Assembly (NCBI GenBank): GCA_001544655.2
Contig: FCOD02000014.1
Span: 123,112 to 187,111 of the forward strand
Direction: 5' to 3'
From: Caballeronia turbans
GTDB lineage: Bacteria > Pseudomonadota > Gammaproteobacteria > Burkholderiales > Burkholderiaceae
Length of the DNA: 64,000 bases
Of this stretch, positions 25,439 through 36,110 are shown in pieces (the stretch's first letter is position 1; the number at the start of each line of letters is the position of its first letter). The notes beneath the pieces were generated by a model. It worked only from the letters and a program-made list of their open reading frames with translations, ran no database searches and was not told the DNA's origin. The position numbers were made by a program, and so were the translations under genes.

Positions 25439-26020
25439 TTACGCACCGAAATTCTTGGCGGCGAAATCCCAGTTCACGATGTTCCAATAAGCCTCGATGA
25501 ACTTCGGACGGGCATTGCGATAGTCGATGTAGTAAGCATGCTCCCACACGTCGATGGTCACGAGCGGCTTCGCGTCGGTCGTGAGCGGCGTGGCGGCGTT
25601 GCTCGTCGACACGATATCCACCGTGCCGTCGGTCTTCTTCACGAGCCAGGTCCAGCCCGAGCCGAACGTGCCGGTCGCGACCTTCGCGAATTCTTCCTTG
25701 AACTTGTCGTAGGAACCGTACTTTGCGTTGATCGCATCGGCCAGCGCGCCGGTCGGCGCACCGCCGCCCTTCGGCGACAGGCTGTTCCAGAAGAACGTGT
25801 GATTCCACACCTGCGCCGAGTTATTGAAGACGCCGCCCGACGACTTCTTCACGATTTCTTCCAGCGGCAGGTTCTCGAATTCGGTGCCGGGGATCAGCTT
25901 GTTCAGGTTCGTCACATAGGTCTGGTGGTGCTTGCCATAGTGATACTCGAGCGTTTCTTCCGACATGTGCGGAGCGAGCGCGTTCTTGTCGAACGGCAGC
26001 GGCGGGAGCGTATGTTCCAT
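25439..26020 (-). CDS. sodB: iron superoxide dismutase
   Basis: 193 aa, cytosolic, converts superoxide to oxygen and hydrogen peroxide. Metal ligands are H27, H74 (QVWNHTFFW), D157 and H161 ([11 protein letters not shown]). Gln70 next to the second histidine motif is the iron-type placement. An AAGGAAG site lies just upstream of ATG 26020; the frame is open further upstream but has no similarity there. Confidence 0.95.
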   Translation of the reverse strand: MEHTLPPLPFDKNALAPHMSEETLEYHYGKHHQTYVTNLNKLIPGTEFENLPLEEIVKKSSGGVFNNSAQVWNHTFFWNSLSPKGGGAPTGALADAINAKYGSYDKFKEEFAKVATGTFGSGWTWLVKKTDGTVDIVSTSNAATPLTTDAKPLVTIDVWEHAYYIDYRNARPKFIEAYWNIVNWDFAAKNFGA

Positions 26021-26228
26021 GATGCGAGCTTCCTTTCTATGTGGATTGTGGGAATGTGAGGATGAGGCAGTGGAGCAATGGATTGTAGGCGAGTTGGGAT
26101 AACCCAGCAAACCGTGTGCCCTTTATGAGCAAGATTGCTTTCTATATGCCTCGGGCGGCGTAAAAAGTGCTCTTACGAGCCTCTCCGGGCACGTCAAATG
26201 TACGCCGATTTTGCGTCTCGCGTCGTGC

Positions 26229-27596
26229 TCAGAATTCGTCCGACAGACGCGGCTGAACATCAGCGAGCAACACGTCCGCGGACCCTTGCGCGAGATGCAC
26301 CGTGAGCGGCCGCCTCGGTTTCAACGCGTTCGGCGCACGCACGGCGCGGCCGGATTGCGCATCGATCAATGCGGCATAGCCGCGTTCCAGTGTGCGCTGC
26401 GGACTGAGCACCTGCAAGCGCGCCGCCAGTTCCGAGACGCACGCTTTCTCCCGCTCCGCGCGTCGCTGATGCGCGCCGCCGATCCGCTGTGCAAGTCGCA
26501 GCAAATGCTCGCGTTCAGTCGATACGTCCGGACGCTTGCGCTGCCAGCGGTAATGCACCAGCGCGAAATGCGCGCGCGCGTCGCGTACGGGTCGCGCGCC
26601 TGCCGCTGCGAGACGGCTCGCCAGTTGCCGCAGATGCGCCCGCTGCCGCGCGAGCCGCTCCGCGGGACTGACGAGCCTGCGCGCGAGCCAGTCGAGTTGC
26701 TGCGCGCGCCGCTCCATCGTCCGGCCGAAGCTGCGCGCGAGCGCCGCATGGCGATGATCCAACTCGCGCAACAACAGCACGCGCTGCGGGCTGACGAGTT
26801 CGGCGGCGGCGGTCGGTGTCGGGGCGCGCACGTCGGCGGCGAAATCGGCGATGGTGAAATCCGTTTCATGGCCGACGCCGCTCACCACGGGCAACTCGCT
26901 CGCCGCGATCGCGCGGGCGAGCACTTCTTCGTTGAACGCCCACAGATCCTCGATCGAGCCGCCGCCGCGACACACGATGAGCACATCGACTTCGCGACGC
27001 GCGTTCGCGGCCTCGACCATCGCCGCGAGCTTCACGCCGACGCCCGCGCCTTGCACCGGCGCGGGATAGACGACCACCGGCACATGCGGCGCACGACGCG
27101 CGAGCGTCGTGAGCACGTCGCGCAAGGCGGCTGCCTGCAACGACGTCACGATGCCGATGCCACGCGGATGCGCGGGCAGCGCCCGCTTGCGTTCAGCCGC
27201 AAAGAGTCCTTCGCTTTCGAGTTGCGCCTTCAGCCGCAGGAACGCCTCATAAAGCCGGCCCTGCCCCGTGCGCCGCACCGCTTCCACGTTGAGTTGCAGC
27301 TCGCCGCGCGGCTCGTACATCGTGACGAGCGCGCGCACCTCGATCTTGTCACCCTCGCGCGGCATGAACTCGGCATATTGCGCGCGGCCGCGGAACATCA
27401 CGCAGCGCATCTGCGCGTTCGCGTCCTTGATCGAAAAGTACCAGTGGCCGCTTGCCGCACGCGTGAAGTTCGACACCTCGCCCGACACCCAGACGAGCGG
27501 AAACGACCGTTCGAGCATCGAGCTGATCGCGCGATTGAGCACGGAAACGGGGATGACGGCATCGCCGCTTTGCGACGACAGGGAATCGGGAGTCAT
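26229..27596 (-). CDS. xseA: exodeoxyribonuclease VII large subunit
   Basis: 455 aa. The nuclease degrades single-stranded DNA to short acid-soluble oligonucleotides together with XseB. N-terminal OB fold (residues 10-110): [36 protein letters not shown]. The catalytic core has [37 protein letters not shown] and [20 protein letters not shown]. The C-terminal coiled region is rich in arginine and alanine. I chose ATG 27596; the ribosome binding site is weak. Confidence 0.92.
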   Translation of the reverse strand: MTPDSLSSQSGDAVIPVSVLNRAISSMLERSFPLVWVSGEVSNFTRAASGHWYFSIKDANAQMRCVMFRGRAQYAEFMPREGDKIEVRALVTMYEPRGELQLNVEAVRRTGQGRLYEAFLRLKAQLESEGLFAAERKRALPAHPRGIGIVTSLQAAALRDVLTTLARRAPHVPVVVYPAPVQGAGVGVKLAAMVEAANARREVDVLIVCRGGGSIEDLWAFNEEVLARAIAASELPVVSGVGHETDFTIADFAADVRAPTPTAAAELVSPQRVLLLRELDHRHAALARSFGRTMERRAQQLDWLARRLVSPAERLARQRAHLRQLASRLAAAGARPVRDARAHFALVHYRWQRKRPDVSTEREHLLRLAQRIGGAHQRRAEREKACVSELAARLQVLSPQRTLERGYAALIDAQSGRAVRAPNALKPRRPLTVHLAQGSADVLLADVQPRLSDEF

Positions 27597-28092
27597 GTCT
27601 GGATGAGAAAAATGCCTTGGGCCGCAGCTGCTGTGTCCGATGGACAAACGGCGCCAATCGAGGTACGCAAGTGTAACAAGTGTCCACACAGAAATACTTA
27701 CCGCCAGCCGCGCCGCGGTGTCGCCGAAAGCCCGTCACTGCATACCAAGTATCTGTTTTTATAGCGATTTGTTTTCGTGAACACTCTCATTCCCGGAGCA
27801 ACTCTTTCCTTACGCGGTTTCGCGCTCGCCGCGTCGCAAGTTCTTCACAGACTTATCCACAGGCGCCTGAAGCGAGCCGAGCCGAATTCTCATACGTGCG
27901 GGCGACTGGCGCCCACGGCTCACGCGCGCTAGAGTGCCGGGTTCCAGCACCGGCTGGCGCGGCCGGGTCTCATTCGTCCCGAGCCGCGACTCGCCGGGCA
28001 TCGTCCAACGCCGACCGTATTCGAGGAGCTGCCGTTGCACGCCATGCCGTACCCGACCTGCCGCCCGCCAGCGTTTCGCGCGAAGGCGGTCC
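27597..28092. other. xseA-lpxK intergenic region, no gene found
   Basis: 496 bases between divergent genes. In Ralstonia and Burkholderia exbB and exbD normally sit here ahead of lpxK. None of the three plus frames shows ExbB or ExbD text, so they are absent rather than merely short. It contains one perfect DnaA-box-like TTATCCACA at 27853-27861. Confidence 0.6.
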
Positions 28093-29109
28093 ATGTCTGA
28101 TTTCAAGCCGCCGATCGAGAACTTCCTCGCCCGCGAATGGCGCCGCCGCGGTCCGGTCGCCTGGGCGCTGACGCCCTTCGCCTGCATCTTCGGTGCGATC
28201 GCAGCCGCGCGGCGCGCCTGCTACGAACTCGGCTGGATAAAGCGCGTCGATGTCGGCGTGCCGGTGGTCGTCGTGGGCAACGTGACCGTCGGCGGAACGG
28301 GCAAGACGCCGACTGTCATCGCGCTCGTCGAGGCATTGCGCGCCGCAGGGTTTCAGCCGGGCGTGGTCTCGCGCGGCTACGGCGCGAAGGTCGCGAAGCC
28401 CACGGGCGTCACGCCGTCCTCCGCCGCCGCCCAAGTCGGCGACGAGCCGCTCCTGATCGCGCGACGCACGCACGCGCCGGTGTTCGTCTGCCCCGATCGC
28501 GTCGCCGCTGCGCGAGCGCTGCTAGAGGCGCATCCGAACGTCGATGTCCTCGTCTCCGACGACGGCCTGCAGCACTACCGCCTCGCTCGCGCGTTCGAGC
28601 TCGTCGTGTTCGATGCGCGTCTCGGCGGCAACGGCTTTCTGCTGCCCGCGGGTCCGCTTCGCGAACCGATGTCCCGCCGCCGGGACGCCACGCTCATCAA
28701 CAGCCCGTACGAACGCACGCTGCCGCCGTGGCCGGACACGTTCGCGCTCGAACTCGAATCCGGCGACGCGTGGCTGCTCGACGATCCGCATCAGCGCCGC
28801 CCGCTCCATCAGTTCGCGGGCGAGAAAGTGGTCGCCGCGGCGGGCATCGGGTCGCCGGAGCGATTCTTCGCGACGTTGCGCGCGGCGGGCATCGTGCCCG
28901 CGACGCGCGCGTTCCCCGATCACTATTCGTATCGCGAGAATCCGTTCGCGGGCGTCGAAGCCGATGCGATCCTGATCACCGAAAAGGATGCAGTAAAATT
29001 TGGGGCCTGGCGCGACGCACGCATCTGGGTCGTTCCGGTGCAAGCCGTGCTGAGACCGCGCCTCATCGCTCATGTTGTGGAGAAACTCCGTGGACGCACG
29101 TCTGCTTGA
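28093..29109 (+). CDS. lpxK: tetraacyldisaccharide 4'-kinase (lipid A synthesis)
   Basis: 338 aa. Phosphorylates the 4' position of the lipid A disaccharide at the inner membrane. It has an N-terminal membrane helix ([20 protein letters not shown], residues 21-40) and Walker [13 protein letters not shown] (62-73). Further on are the conserved SRGYG and DDGLQH motifs, with [10 protein letters not shown] near the end. The open frame extends upstream, but [16 protein letters not shown] is the natural start. It overlaps the next gene by 20 bases. Confidence 0.93.
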   Translation: MSDFKPPIENFLAREWRRRGPVAWALTPFACIFGAIAAARRACYELGWIKRVDVGVPVVVVGNVTVGGTGKTPTVIALVEALRAAGFQPGVVSRGYGAKVAKPTGVTPSSAAAQVGDEPLLIARRTHAPVFVCPDRVAAARALLEAHPNVDVLVSDDGLQHYRLARAFELVVFDARLGGNGFLLPAGPLREPMSRRRDATLINSPYERTLPPWPDTFALELESGDAWLLDDPHQRRPLHQFAGEKVVAAAGIGSPERFFATLRAAGIVPATRAFPDHYSYRENPFAGVEADAILITEKDAVKFGAWRDARIWVVPVQAVLRPRLIAHVVEKLRGRTSA

Positions 29110-29296
29110 AATCCTCGTTTGCCCGATCTGCAAAGGCCCGCTCAGTTACGATCGCGCGGCGCAGGAACTCGTCTGCAGCGCCGACAAGCTCGCCTATCCG
29201 ATCCGCGACGGCATTCCCGTGATGCTCGTCGACGAAGCGCGCCAGACCGTCGAGGGCACGCCCGTCGAGCCGATCAAGCCGAACGGCGACGCCTGA
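29090..29296 (+). CDS. Trm112-family protein (YcaR-like)
   Basis: 68 aa from GTG 29090, chosen because [18 protein letters not shown] is the family start and GGAG lies eight bases upstream. An upstream in-frame ATG at 29072 inside lpxK would add six unlikely residues. CPIC and a later single cysteine ([20 protein letters not shown]) form the zinc-ribbon-like core. In eukaryotes Trm112 activates methyltransferases; the bacterial role beside lpxK-kdsB is unclear, though the position is conserved. Confidence 0.88.
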   Translation: MDARLLEILVCPICKGPLSYDRAAQELVCSADKLAYPIRDGIPVMLVDEARQTVEGTPVEPIKPNGDA

Positions 29297-29306
29297 GTGC
29301 GCTGAC

Positions 29307-30098
29307 ATGTCCGTTCCGTTCATCGCGGTCATTCCGGCGCGTCTTGCTTCCACCCGCCTGCCGAACAAACCGCTCGCCGATATCGGCGGCAAGCCGATGG
29401 TCGTGCGCGTCGCCGAGCGCGCGCGCGAATCCGGCGCGAGCCAGGTGCTCGTCGCCACCGATTCCGATCGCGTGGTCGAAGCCGTGCGCGATCACGGTAT
29501 CGAAGTGATGATGACGCGCTCGGATCATCCCACCGGCACGGACCGTCTCGCCGAAGTGGCGACGCGCCTCGGCTGGGACGATGACGCGATCGTCGTCAAC
29601 GTGCAGGGCGACGAGCCGCTCATCGATCCGCAACTCGTGCGCGATGTCGCCGCGCACCTGTCGGCGCATCCCGGGTGTTCGATCGCGACGGCCGCGCATC
29701 CGATCCACGATCCCGCAGACGTATTCAATCCGAACGTGGTGAAAGTCGTGCTCGATGCGAAGAGCGTCGCGCTCTACTTCTCGCGCGCGCCGATTCCGTG
29801 GACGCGCGATGTCTGGCAGCCGCACTGGCCGGATGTCGCCGCGCTGGCAAAGCTGCCTTCCGTGCCGGAGAACGTGCTGCGCCACATCGGGCTTTACGCG
29901 TATCGCGCGAAGTTTCTCCGCGACTTCCCGACGCTTGCGCAAGCGCCGATCGAAGCCGCCGAAGCGCTCGAGCAACTGCGCGCGCTGTGGCACGGTGAGC
30001 GCATCGCGGTGCGCGTGACGCAGGACGCGCCGCCGCCCGGCGTCGATACACCAGCCGATCTCGAGCGCGTACAGGCGCTCTTCCCCACAGCCGACTGA
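29307..30098 (+). CDS. kdsB: 3-deoxy-manno-octulosonate cytidylyltransferase
   Basis: 263 aa. Makes CMP-Kdo from CTP and Kdo for the inner core of lipopolysaccharide. The nucleotide-binding start [20 protein letters not shown] is complete, with [13 protein letters not shown] and YSRAPIPW-type text ([11 protein letters not shown]) and [12 protein letters not shown] following. It is ten bases after the Trm112 gene in the lpxK operon. Confidence 0.95.
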   Translation: MSVPFIAVIPARLASTRLPNKPLADIGGKPMVVRVAERARESGASQVLVATDSDRVVEAVRDHGIEVMMTRSDHPTGTDRLAEVATRLGWDDDAIVVNVQGDEPLIDPQLVRDVAAHLSAHPGCSIATAAHPIHDPADVFNPNVVKVVLDAKSVALYFSRAPIPWTRDVWQPHWPDVAALAKLPSVPENVLRHIGLYAYRAKFLRDFPTLAQAPIEAAEALEQLRALWHGERIAVRVTQDAPPPGVDTPADLERVQALFPTAD

Positions 30099-30120
30099 GC
30101 GCCGCCGCACAACCCGTGTA

Positions 30121-30149
30121 AACCCCGCCGACGCCCAATTGGCGGGGTT
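30121..30149 (+). terminator. terminator after kdsB
   Basis: Stem AACCCCGCC (30121-30129) / GGCGGGGTT (30141-30149) with an 11-base loop and a following T. It closes the lpxK-trm112-kdsB transcript. Confidence 0.7.
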
Positions 30150-30200
30150 TGTGGCGTTTTCTATCCGCGTTATTACGGTCGCGATCGTAAAGAGCCGTGG

Positions 30201-31051
<851 letters not shown>

Positions 31052-31076
31052 AGCGCGCGAGGCATCACGCCAGGAA

Positions 31077-31101
31077 AAACCCGCTCTCGACGAGCGGGTT
31101 T
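31077..31101 (+). terminator. terminator of adk
   Basis: A 10-bp stem AAACCCGCTC / GAGCGGGTTT with TCGAC loop, followed by four more T. A textbook rho-independent terminator 25 bases after the stop. Confidence 0.92.
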
Positions 31102-31255
31102 TTTTACGCCCTCGCGTATGAATTCGCATGACCATCGTGCGAATTTGCAGCATGCGGCTTCGCTACAATCGACGCGTTTCCCACGAGGACGACATCGGCG
31201 CGAGCGGCCTGTACCCGGGCCCTCGCACGCACGAATCACATAAAGGAGAAGAATC

Positions 31256-32014
31256 ATGGAGATGCAAGGCAATGTCTTTCTGATTACCGGCGGCGCGTCG
31301 GGACTCGGCGCGGCAACGGCGCGGGTGATCGCGGCGCAAGGCGGCAAGGTCGTGCTCGCCGACATGAACGAAGCGGCGGGCGAAGCGCTCGCGAAAGAGC
31401 TGTCCGGCGCGTTCGTCAAATGCGACGTGAGCCAGGAAAGCGATGGTCAGCGCGCCGTCGATACCGCGTCGAGCCTCGGCACGTTGCGCGGTCTCGTGAA
31501 CTGCGCGGGCATCGCGCCGGCGGCGAAGACGGTCGGTCGCGACGGTCCGCATGCGCTCGACCTGTTCTCGAAAGTCGTTGCGGTCAACCTCATCGGCACC
31601 TTCAACATGATCCGGCTCGCGGCCGCCGTGATGTCGAAGAACGAAACCAACGATGCGGGCGAGCGCGGCGTGATAGTGAACACGGCGTCGGTCGCGGCAT
31701 ATGACGGGCAGATCGGCCAGGCGGCCTATGCGGCGTCCAAGAGCGGCGTGGCGGGCATGACGCTGCCGATCGCGCGCGATCTGAGCAAGAGCGGCATCCG
31801 CGTGATGACGATCGCGCCGGGGCTGTTCGAAACGCCGATGCTGCTCGGCATGCCGAAGGAAGTGCAGGACGCGCTCGGCGCGATGGTGCCGTTCCCGCCG
31901 CGTCTCGGAAAGCCGGACGAATACGCCATGCTCGTCAAGCAGATCTTCGATAACCCGATGCTCAATGGCGAAGTGATCCGTCTCGACGGCGCGATCCGCA
32001 TGCAGCCGAAATGA
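31256..32014 (+). CDS. short-chain dehydrogenase, 3-hydroxyacyl-CoA dehydrogenase type II-like
   Basis: 252 aa. NAD-binding TGGASGLG at residues 11-18, NCAGIAPA, and the catalytic Tyr-x3-Lys in [31 protein letters not shown] and [20 protein letters not shown] match the HSD17B10 / 2-methyl-3-hydroxybutyryl-CoA dehydrogenase subgroup, which acts in isoleucine and short-chain acyl-CoA breakdown. AAAGGAG precedes the ATG. Monocistronic here; the exact substrate is not proven. Confidence 0.85.
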   Translation: MEMQGNVFLITGGASGLGAATARVIAAQGGKVVLADMNEAAGEALAKELSGAFVKCDVSQESDGQRAVDTASSLGTLRGLVNCAGIAPAAKTVGRDGPHALDLFSKVVAVNLIGTFNMIRLAAAVMSKNETNDAGERGVIVNTASVAAYDGQIGQAAYAASKSGVAGMTLPIARDLSKSGIRVMTIAPGLFETPMLLGMPKEVQDALGAMVPFPPRLGKPDEYAMLVKQIFDNPMLNGEVIRLDGAIRMQPK

Positions 32015-32064
32015 CGCTTCGGATGTGAAAACGGCGGGCTTCTTTCGAAGTCCGCCGTCCGCGT

Positions 32065-32910
32065 TCAGTCGCCGTTGTGCTGCGTGCGCTGCCGCAGCTC
32101 ATGCAGCTCGGTTTCGACGACCGTCGCGTCCTCGGCATCCGGGCGCATCTCGATGTAACGCTGCAAATCTTCGAGCGCCGGCCGCAGATAATCCAGACGC
32201 GCATACGCGAAGCCACGATCGCGTACTTCCTCGATGCTGTTCGGCAATGCGATCACGAGCCGCTGCTGAACCGCGAGCAGACGCTGCCAGCGTTCCGTCT
32301 GCAAGTAGACGCCCTTCAGATTCCGCAGCATGCGCGCGACGATCTCGCGCCGCGTCGCGGGTTGCAACAGCACGCGCAGCGCGCTGCCGATCGATTCGCC
32401 CACGCGCTGCACATACGGCTCCAGCATCTCGACCATCTGCGCTTCGGAAAGCGTCTGACCGGTAGTCGGATCGAGCATCAGATCGTGGCCCGGCGTGGCG
32501 ACGCGCAGCAGGAAATGCCCCGGAAACGACACGCCGCGCACCGGCAATCCGAGTTGCTCGGCCATTTCCAGATAGACCACCGCGAGCGAAATCGGAATGC
32601 CGCGACGCCGGCGCAGCACCACGTTCAGATGGCTGTTGTCGGGATCGTAGTAATCGTTGAGATTGCTGGAAAAACCCAGCTCGCGAAAGAAGTATCGATT
32701 GAGCGCATCGACTTTCTGCTTGACGCTTGCGTCCTCGGGCATGCGGCGGCGGGCGCGCACGACGAGTTCGTCGATCTCCGCGAGCGCGGCCTGCATGTCG
32801 AGATCGGGATACGCGTCCTGCGCGAGCGACAAAGCCGCTTCCGTGAGCGGAAGGCTGTCGTCATCCGCCATCAGCGAAGAAAAGTAGTCGAGGATACGCG
32901 TTGTCGTCAT
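32065..32910 (-). CDS. SirB1-family protein (transglutaminase-like fold plus TPR)
   Basis: 281 aa. Residues about 40-180 carry the SirB1/transglutaminase-like core: LNRYFFRELGFSSNLNDYYD, RRRRGIPISLAVVYLEMAEQ and GHFLLR, where histidine and aspartate (LMLDPTTG) are conserved. The C-terminal third is TPR-like. The typical transglutaminase cysteine position reads PISLAVVYL here, so enzyme activity is doubtful. It overlaps the murJ stop by one base (TGATG) and is co-transcribed with it. Confidence 0.82.
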   Translation of the reverse strand: MTTTRILDYFSSLMADDDSLPLTEAALSLAQDAYPDLDMQAALAEIDELVVRARRRMPEDASVKQKVDALNRYFFRELGFSSNLNDYYDPDNSHLNVVLRRRRGIPISLAVVYLEMAEQLGLPVRGVSFPGHFLLRVATPGHDLMLDPTTGQTLSEAQMVEMLEPYVQRVGESIGSALRVLLQPATRREIVARMLRNLKGVYLQTERWQRLLAVQQRLVIALPNSIEEVRDRGFAYARLDYLRPALEDLQRYIEMRPDAEDATVVETELHELRQRTQHNGD

Positions 32911-34460
32911 CAAAGCGTGCGTCTCTTGAAATAGGCGTACTTGAAGCCCATCGCGGACAGAATACCGAAATATAGCGCGGCGAACACGACGAGACTCGCG
33001 CCGAGCAGCGCGATGCGCAGGAACGGCGTCGCGCGCATGCCGATCCAGTCGAAATTGATCGTCACCCAATGCATCGCGCCCGCAAGAATCAGGCACGCGC
33101 CGATCAGTTGCACGAAAAAGCGCAGCCAGCCCGGCGACGGCTGGTAGATCTTGCGGCGGCGCAGGCCCGCGAACAACAGGAGCGCGTTGGCGAGCGCACC
33201 GAGGCCGATCGAGAGCGTCAGACCCGCATGCGAAAAAATCGGCACGAAGATGTAGTTGCTCACCTGCGTCATGATCAGCACGAAGACCGCGATCTTCACC
33301 GGCGTCTTGATGTCCTGCTTCGCATAGAAACCCGGCGCGAGAATCTTGATGAGGATGAGCCCGATCAGCCCGATCCCGTACGCCGCCAGCGCGCGGCCGA
33401 CCATCACGACGGAATGGCTGTCGAACTTGCCATAGTGAAAGAGCGTCGCGGTGAGCGGCTCGGCGAAGAAGAAGAGCGCGATCGCGCTCGGCGCGGCCAG
33501 CAGGAACGTGATGCGCAGGCCCCAGTCGAGCAGCGCGGAGTATTCGTCGTTGTCGGCGTCGACGTGCGCTTTCGAGAGGCTCGGCAGCAGGATCGTGCCC
33601 AGCGCCGCGCCCAGCAGCGCGGTGGGAAATTCCATCAGGCGGTCGGCGTAGTTGATCCACGACACGGCGCCCGCCCCGATGTTCGACGCGATATTCGTGT
33701 TGATGATGAGGCTCAACTGCCCGACCGACACCGCGAACATGGCCGGGACCATCTTCAGCAGCACCCGCTTGACGCCCGGATGCGCGAGCGCGCGCCTGAA
33801 GTTCAACCCGACGCGCGGCGTCATGTCGATCTTCTTCAGGCCGGGCAGTTGCACGAGCAATTGCAGAACGCCGCCGACGATCACCGCGTAGGCGAGCGCG
33901 TAGACCGGCACCTTCAAATGCGGCGCCACGAACACCGCCGCGAAAATAAACGCGACGTTCAAGAGCACGGGGGCGAACGCGGGTAGCGAAAACTGCTTGT
34001 ACGTGTTGAGCACGCCGGAGGCGAGCGTCGTCATCGAAATGAGGACGATGTACGGGAACATGATGCGCGTCATCTCGACGGCAAGCGTGTATCCGATGCC
34101 TTCGTGCCGGAGCCCGGACGCCACCGCATAGACGACCCAGCTCGCGCCCGCCATGCCGGCCAGCGACAGCACGACGAGAAACCACGTGAGCACGGTCGAC
34201 ATCGCGTCGACGAGCGCCTTGGTCGGATCGTGGCCCTTGCTGTTCTTGAACTCGGCAAGGATCGGGACGAACGCCTGCGCGAACGCACCTTCCGCGGAGA
34301 GGCGCCTCAGCAGGTTGGGGATGCGGAACGCGACATAGAACGCGTCGGTATAGAGACTGGCGCCGAAAGCTCGGGCGATCAGCGTTTCGCGGATCAGGCC
34401 GGTCACGCGCGACAGCAGCGTGAAGCCGCTGACCGTCAGGAGGGCTCGGAATAGATTCAT
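32910..34460 (-). CDS. murJ: lipid II flippase
   Basis: 516 aa, integral membrane protein with about 14 helices. It flips lipid II across the inner membrane for peptidoglycan synthesis. The start MNLFRALLTVSGFTLLSRVTGL with IARAFGASLYTDAFYVAFRI is the MviN/MurJ signature, followed by AEGAFAQAFVPILAEF. ATG 34460 is the family start although the frame is open upstream. It is divergent from rpsT. Confidence 0.95.
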   Translation of the reverse strand: MNLFRALLTVSGFTLLSRVTGLIRETLIARAFGASLYTDAFYVAFRIPNLLRRLSAEGAFAQAFVPILAEFKNSKGHDPTKALVDAMSTVLTWFLVVLSLAGMAGASWVVYAVASGLRHEGIGYTLAVEMTRIMFPYIVLISMTTLASGVLNTYKQFSLPAFAPVLLNVAFIFAAVFVAPHLKVPVYALAYAVIVGGVLQLLVQLPGLKKIDMTPRVGLNFRRALAHPGVKRVLLKMVPAMFAVSVGQLSLIINTNIASNIGAGAVSWINYADRLMEFPTALLGAALGTILLPSLSKAHVDADNDEYSALLDWGLRITFLLAAPSAIALFFFAEPLTATLFHYGKFDSHSVVMVGRALAAYGIGLIGLILIKILAPGFYAKQDIKTPVKIAVFVLIMTQVSNYIFVPIFSHAGLTLSIGLGALANALLLFAGLRRRKIYQPSPGWLRFFVQLIGACLILAGAMHWVTINFDWIGMRATPFLRIALLGASLVVFAALYFGILSAMGFKYAYFKRRTL

Positions 34461-34584
34461 GGGGCGCTTATTATACGGGCCACGTGCGGCGCGCCCATCA
34501 GACTGCGCTTGCTGCTGGCGGCCAATGGCGAAGGATTGACCAATTGCATCAAATCGCCCGGCGGCGGCGCAATCCACGCCGCGC

Positions 34585-34614
34585 TTGTCACGTCTCATAT
34601 TCCCTTGCTATAAT
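34585..34614 (+). promoter_or_regulatory. sigma-70 promoter of rpsT
   Basis: TTGTCA (34585-34590), an 18-base spacer, then a perfect TATAAT (34609-34614) preceded by TGC, an extended -10. The leader to the rpsT ATG would be about 205 bases. The remaining murJ-rpsT gap (34461-34828) has no gene. Confidence 0.75.
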
Positions 34615-34828
34615 TTCCGGTTTCGAAGCTCCAAAAATCTGTTGGATTGCGTAGCTTCGCGTCTTTTCCGGCCCTGGCCGGCGATGTTTTAGAGGTTCTC
34701 GGGCAATCGTTCCCGGGATTTCAGATCAAAAGGCAGCGCGCTCGAGTGCCCGCGTCAGGGCTTTTCAAGGCCTTCGTCGGCCGCGCGCGCCGGACAAGTA
34801 ACAGCAGAAACAGGACAAGGAAACCGTC

Positions 34829-35107
34829 ATGGCAAATTCCGCTCAAGCTCGCAAGCGCGCCCGTCAGGCCGCCAAAGCAAACTCGCACAACTCGGCGCTG
34901 CGCTCGAAGTTCCGCACGGCCATCAAGGCAGTTCGCAAGGCTATCGACGCCGGCGATCAGGCCAAGGCCGCCGAAGTGTTCAAGTCGTCGGTCAAGACGA
35001 TGGACATCATCGCGGACAAGAAGATCGTCCACAAGAACAAGGCCGCTCGCCACAAGAGCCGCCTGGCTGCAGCCATCAAGGGCCTGCAGGCCCCCGCTGC
35101 CCAGTAA
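34829..35107 (+). CDS. rpsT: 30S ribosomal protein S20
   Basis: 92 aa. The start [20 protein letters not shown] and the lysine-rich [20 protein letters not shown] are diagnostic. S20 binds 16S rRNA early in small-subunit assembly. It has a strong promoter and a strong terminator. The long leader may mediate autoregulation as in E. coli, but no structure is evident by eye. Confidence 0.97.
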   Translation: MANSAQARKRARQAAKANSHNSALRSKFRTAIKAVRKAIDAGDQAKAAEVFKSSVKTMDIIADKKIVHKNKAARHKSRLAAAIKGLQAPAAQ

Positions 35108-35204
35108 TTCCGGCTCGCTTCTGGCGGGCGCTCTCCGGTCATCATGAGTTTTCGTTGACGGAGCGTTCGCCGAAGCAGCTTCCTGTTTCCGCTGCGCAGT
35201 AACG

Positions 35205-35230
35205 AAAAAGCCCGCTTCGGCGGGCTTTTT
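35205..35230 (+). terminator. terminator of rpsT with UUCG tetraloop
   Basis: An 11-bp stem AAAAAGCCCGC / GCGGGCTTTTT around a TTCG loop, ending in six T. It also lies 25 bases beyond the stop of the convergent DUF3579 gene and can serve both strands. Confidence 0.93.
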
Positions 35231-35254
35231 TGCGTCTGCTCATACTTCGATGTT

Positions 35255-35593
35255 TCAGGGCTGTTGCTGCTGAGTCTGCGTGCCGTGATGCGGCGGCAGC
35301 TCGCACGCCTCGGTCACGAGCAGGTCATTGTCCTTTGCGAAGTTCAGCACGAAGTCGAAGGCCATCGGCTCGATGTCGCGCAGGCGCGAATCGACGATCA
35401 CGACCTTGATGTCGCCGATCATCGTCGGACGCACGTAGATGGAATATTGCAGACGGGCGTTGGGCCCTTTCGCCTTGGGGCCGAATCCCGACATCACACC
35501 GCACAGGCGCTCGGACCAGTCGCTCGGCCGAAACTTCCTCCCGTTCTTGGTGATGCCCTGTATGAAGTATTCGGTAGGAGATGTTTCAGCCAT
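35255..35593 (-). CDS. DUF3579 protein
   Basis: 112 aa. FIQGITKNGRKFRPSDWSER and YSIYVRPTMIGDIKVVIVDS with LNFAKDNDLLVTEACELPPH are the conserved DUF3579 core, found beside argF in beta-proteobacteria. Function unknown; probably cytosolic. It ends with a glutamine-rich tail and converges on rpsT. Confidence 0.85.
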   Translation of the reverse strand: MAETSPTEYFIQGITKNGRKFRPSDWSERLCGVMSGFGPKAKGPNARLQYSIYVRPTMIGDIKVVIVDSRLRDIEPMAFDFVLNFAKDNDLLVTEACELPPHHGTQTQQQQP

Positions 35594-36110
35594 GTAGAAA
35601 TACCTTTTGACGGCCGGTGACGCGCACCGGGACGCACATGCCTGACGCAGGGAACCGCAATGGCAGGCGCAGGAAGCGCGCCGGGCGGTTTCGCGCGAGT
35701 CGATTCCGTTGGAACCGTCCGCGCCCGCGGCAAGAATGGCGGACTCGACAGCACTGGGCCATCCACCGCGAAATCGAAACGCGCAAAGTTACGCCGACCG
35801 GATTCTTGGAACCCTTCGCCGCAGATGCGCGTGAAACGGTGCTGAATGTTGCAGAACTGTTGAAACGAGCGAGCGCAATTATACAGCAGCGACCTCTTTT
35901 CCGCAGCGCACACAGACATCGGGCGCGTCCATTAGGGGCACTACGAAGTCATGGGTACGGCTTGCGCGCTCGCCATCGTCCTTTTGCCCAGCCTCGTCAA
36001 ACATCGCAAAATCCTTTATGCTCAAATGCGATACCACTCACGACGGCGGCGCCGTCCGGCCCTGACGCCTGTTGGCGAAGCGGCCGGTTCGAAGCCGCCG
36101 CTTGCGTTTC
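35594..36110. promoter_or_regulatory. divergent region between the DUF3579 gene and argF
   Basis: 517 bases without a credible gene. A possible argF promoter is TCGTCA (35994-35999), 17 bases, TATGCT (36017-36022), about 90 bases before the argF ATG. On the minus strand a TATAAT near 35878-35884 could serve the DUF3579 gene. Both are tentative. Confidence 0.35.

Noticed and set aside
33069-33986. 305-codon plus-strand frame opposite murJ
   Set aside because: Arg/Asp/His-rich shadow; murJ is certain.
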